From Scleroderma bovista (Eukaryota; Basidiomycota; Agaricomycetes; Boletales; Sclerodermataceae), in the NCBI GenBank assembly GCA_037178675.1, contig JAYMGJ010000733.1, forward strand, positions 1 to 58,394: a stretch of 58,394 nt of DNA, read 5' to 3'. The notes under the pieces are model-generated. The model made no database searches and was not told where the DNA came from. It worked only from the letters and a program-made list of their open reading frames with translations. Both the position numbers and the translations under genes were made by a program. Below, one piece after another: positions 55,364-58,394 of the stretch. How positions within the stretch are numbered: the stretch's first letter is position 1; every line of letters starts with the position of its first letter.

Positions 55364-58300
55364 CATGGATGCTGCGAACCCAAGCATTCTTCCCTTCTCT
55401 GCTTATATTTTGACCATGCGCCAGTCACTTGTATCCCTGTGCAGACGTTGATATCTTTCCAGGTTTTGCTACTGTTACAGTTCTAAGCTGTACGTGCAAG
55501 TCACTTCCCCAGCTACTCCTGCGTTCAGGTCTCTTCCCCACTGCCCCTTCTCAACCACGCATAGCGATTTCAGTCGATTTACTTGGATTCTATCATGCAT
55601 TATTTGAACGCTCATGTGATTCTATCAACCCTCTCGCCTCTGCACTCAATACCCATTATGAGCGCCGAGGTTTCCGATTGACCACCCGAGAGGTATGTAT
55701 TCGACTCATCATTTACTATTTGGGTTTACAAGTATAGTAAATAGGGTGGAGTTGTCCTTGAACCATTTCATCGCAGTATCAGCCAGGCAGTACAGTGGTT
55801 TGATGTCTTGCAAGTGCATGTTGAGTGCCATGTAGGCCATATCATTGATCGTTGTCAGCAAACCGTGTCAGAGCATCTCAATTGTGCCCAATCCGCTGAG
55901 AAAACACCATCACTTCCCTCACCGTCTGCTATCCACCAGTCTCCGCTGTCGTCCTGTTCGTGCACATCAATCCTTGTCCAGAGATGCCCTGCCTGCTTTG
56001 CAGGTAACATGTTTGGATGGCCATTAAGCAAAGGTGGTGATCTTCACATTGCTACTGACGGCAATTTTCCACCATCGTCATCGACACTCCGCAGGCAGCT
56101 GTCCCCCATTTTACGACCCTGTATATTTTATTTCCAAGGCTCAAGTTGACACAGTTGGATGCTGGATCGAACAAGCACATAAGCGGCCACCCAGACAATG
56201 GCATGTCACAGTTCCAGACGAAGCCATTGATCAATGCAAAGCATCATATGAAGCAGCAGATGGCAACAAACAAAAGGCTGCAATGGACTGCTTCGATGAC
56301 ACTGGCATCATGGCACTGATCTGCTGTCATGACATCCCTCTCTTTTTTGCAAACATTGACACCCCCGGTGAGCAGCAAAAATATAGTGTTGCGCTTCTGG
56401 AACACTTCTTCTCCCTCCTGCCATCTACAGCCACAGTTGTTGCACTGTACGACATCGGTTGTGTTCTCACACGATCTTTACAAAAGGTAAGTCAAATTAT
56501 ATTTTGACTTTTCCCAATGCTGATTTCATCCAAGTATGACATTCTTTCTGATGACATTGTTTCTCACATCCACTTTGCAACAACTGCCATGCATGCGTAT
56601 GGTCACGAATGGGCTTGCCAGCTCATATACAATCCACGTATTGTTCAAGGACTGGGTCTTTTGGATGGAGAGGGGATGGAACATCTTTGGTCTCGCTTCA
56701 CCAAACTCATTGGCATTGAGCACGCCTCTTCGGTATGGATGTTTCATTGTAATCACTAACATAGAACTTAAACTACTTGTTTTAGCGTCAGCAGCAGATC
56801 TGGTTGATTGACCATCATGCTGCTGCAATAGGACTGGAGATGCGAAGTGACCTTGGAGATTGGATTCAACACCGGCTCAAAAAAGGAATTACCAATCAAG
56901 GCACAGAAGCACGGAACATTGTTGACACGTGTGGGATCAAGGTTGCGGAGTTGCGGAAACAATGGTCTCATCAGTGCAGCGCACAGCTTTCTGTACGCGC
57001 TCGTAAGTTTTGGTGCTTCTTTTTTTATTCAAGTTCCCTATTACCTTTCATCTTTAGATGCTCCAGCTCACTTGAAAAAGGAACTGGACACTGTTCTCGT
57101 GTTACAGGCAGACATAGAATCCTCTAACAGCATGCTGCAAGCTACACACACTTTGATTGAGAAGGATGCTACGCAGGACACCCTTGAGGTGCTTGGGAGC
57201 TTGGAGCGCAGCCATGAGCAGCTCTTAAACAAGGTAGATTTACTGTATGCTTTGCTCAATATCCATGACAGGTTTCCGGAACTCCATGGAGTTGACCTGG
57301 ATTTTGTACAGACCCTCTTATTGGTGCACGATCTCAAGATCAACATTCAGAAGCGAGCAATTGGCAGCTTCTTTGAATGGGACAAACTCAATCGCACTGT
57401 AGGAGGGAAGCAGAAAGCCTTGGGTGGGTGCATTCATTTTCCAATTTCTTACAATGACCTAGCTTTTTTTTCTATGTAGGTACAAAACTCCATCAACAAA
57501 CTCACAAAACGATCACAAACACTGCAAGCATTTCTCAATGTTTCATGACAAAACATTGTAAAAAAAATAGAAGAAAGAGATACTCTTTTATTTACAATTT
57601 TGTTACACAAAAAAGACAAATATCATACAGAATCTTTTTGTCTTTCTTTTGCCAAGACATGATTTGAGATCATTTCTTATGTTAGGACTATAAAAAATTT
57701 AACATTTTTCTTCTGCCTGTTTCTTGCAAAACAAATAAAGAAAAGACAATGTAACTTTTCTCACAGTAGACATTTTCAATTTCCTGCAGTGAAAATTTGA
57801 ATCAAAAGAGACTCCTTTCCACAAGAATAAATGTTTAGAAAATGTGCTATATATTTTTGGTCATAACACTCTAGCCAGCCAATCAGTATCCAGGACCAAT
57901 CATGTTTCTTGAAGAAAAATTTATTGTTTTCTCTTAACATGTTTTCAACAATAATATGATGCTTTATTTCTAATAAAACATACTGAAATACTTGCTATGA
58001 GAAAAGTTACATTGTTTTTTCTTTATTTGTTTTGCAAGGAACAGGCAGAAGAAAAATGTTAAATTTTTTATAGTCCTAACATAAGAAATGATCTCAAATC
58101 ATGTCTTGGCAAAAGAAAGACAAAAAAGATTCTGTATGATTCTTGTCTTTTTTGTGTAACAAAATTGTGAATAAAAGAGTATCTCTTTCTTCTATTTTTT
58201 TACAATGTTTTGTCATGAAACATTGAGAAATGCTTGCAGTGAAAGCGCCAGCCCACTCTTATGTCCACTATCTGCAAATTCAATTTGTACTGTGAACGAC

Positions 58301-58394
58301 TCGCTGAGCTGTATGATGTGTCATCTGGCATTCCTCTTCCTTCACCACTTCCAACAAAGCTGGCTGAACTTCGGAAGGATCAAACACTTCTAGA
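55364..58394 (+). pseudogene. KDZ transposase with CxC1-like cysteine cluster, 5' part missing, runs off window
   Basis: Exons: 55364-55415, 55463-55692, about 55777-56486, 56535-56732, 56786-57002, 57058-57423, 57480-57519 and 58242-end. Order: CCEPKHSSLLCLYFDR, VTVLSCTCKSLPQ and FPTAPSQPR (CxC1 cluster region), RCPACFAGNMFG, catalytic IATDGNF, VVALYDIGCVLTRS, the glutamate in DGEGMEHLWSR, HAYGHEW, then C-terminal helices (AIGSFFEWDKL, CERLAELYD). Damage: splice donor GT read as AT at 55416, an extra T near 56065 between ATDGNF and HHRHRHSAG, an unresolved frame across the intron at 55693, and a MITE at 57520-58241 in the exon TKLHQQTHKTITK. The N-terminal part of such proteins is absent here. 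It belongs to a family distinct from the KDZ gene at 44.4 kb. Confidence 0.85.
57520..58241. mobile_element. CACTA-type MITE (722 bp) with long inverted repeats
   Basis: Terminal inverted repeats of about 250 bp begin CACTGCAAGCATTTCTCAATG and end with the reverse complement. The 3-bp flank AAA is duplicated (57517-57519 and 58242-58244). CACTG ends with a 3-bp target duplication are the mark of the CACTA/EnSpm superfamily. There is no coding frame; the AT-rich middle is about 220 bp. It interrupts the last visible exon of the KDZ gene, whose frame resumes as KRQPTLMSTICKF. Confidence 0.9.

Overview
The window looks like a repeat-rich stretch of a mushroom-forming basidiomycete (Agaricomycetes) genome. 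The signs are short (about 45-60 nt) GT-AG introns, a NACHT-WD40 (NWD-type) gene, DUF6593-like genes, KDZ transposases with their cysteine clusters, a TET/JBP-like dioxygenase, Ty3 chromovirus, Ty1/copia and Tad1-like LINE elements. No bacterial features, tRNA, rRNA or CRISPR array were seen. Nearly every large gene is transposon-derived or broken by a transposon. Many of the in-frame stops are TGA at places where CGA would fit.

Layout. 0-7.2 kb: end of an LTR, a LINE (minus strand, ORF1 plus the start of ORF2), a 5'-truncated copia element, and a 1.5-kb solo LTR carrying a 17-bp minisatellite. 7.3-17 kb: the most host-like part, with an NWD gene fragment, a small intact four-exon beta-trefoil-like gene, and three DUF6593-like genes (two plus, one minus). 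17.7-22.8 kb: an NWD (NACHT plus seven WD40 repeats) pseudogene whose last codons are split off by a TA-flanked non-autonomous DNA transposon. 23.5-36.5 kb: nested retroelements: an LTR fragment fused to a deleted copia element, a Ty3 chromovirus cut in two between protease and reverse transcriptase by an apparent 4.7-kb inversion, a 5' fragment of a KDZ gene, and three LTRs.

35-52.4 kb: three consecutive head-to-head gene pairs: a Cys-rich protein gene with a Ser/Pro-rich gene, a long charged protein gene with a KDZ transposase (CxC2 type), and a small Cys-containing protein gene with a TET/JBP-like dioxygenase. Solo LTRs sit inside the coding sequence of three of these six genes. In each case, taking out the LTR and one target-site copy restores the reading frame. 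The cluster is consistent with the reported KDZ transposon/TET-JBP association in basidiomycetes, and may be one large decayed transposon or a genomic island. 52.8-55.3 kb is satellite-like repeat DNA. 55.4 kb to the end is a second, different KDZ transposase gene with a lost splice donor, a frameshift and a 722-bp CACTA-type MITE in its last visible exon; it runs off the window.

How the parts work together: the KDZ proteins would be DDE transposases and the dioxygenase would oxidise 5-methylcytosine. The CGA-to-TGA pattern is what deamination of methylated CpG would give. All copies here appear inactive; the beta-trefoil-like gene, the DUF6593-like genes and the Ty3 gag are the only clearly open genes.
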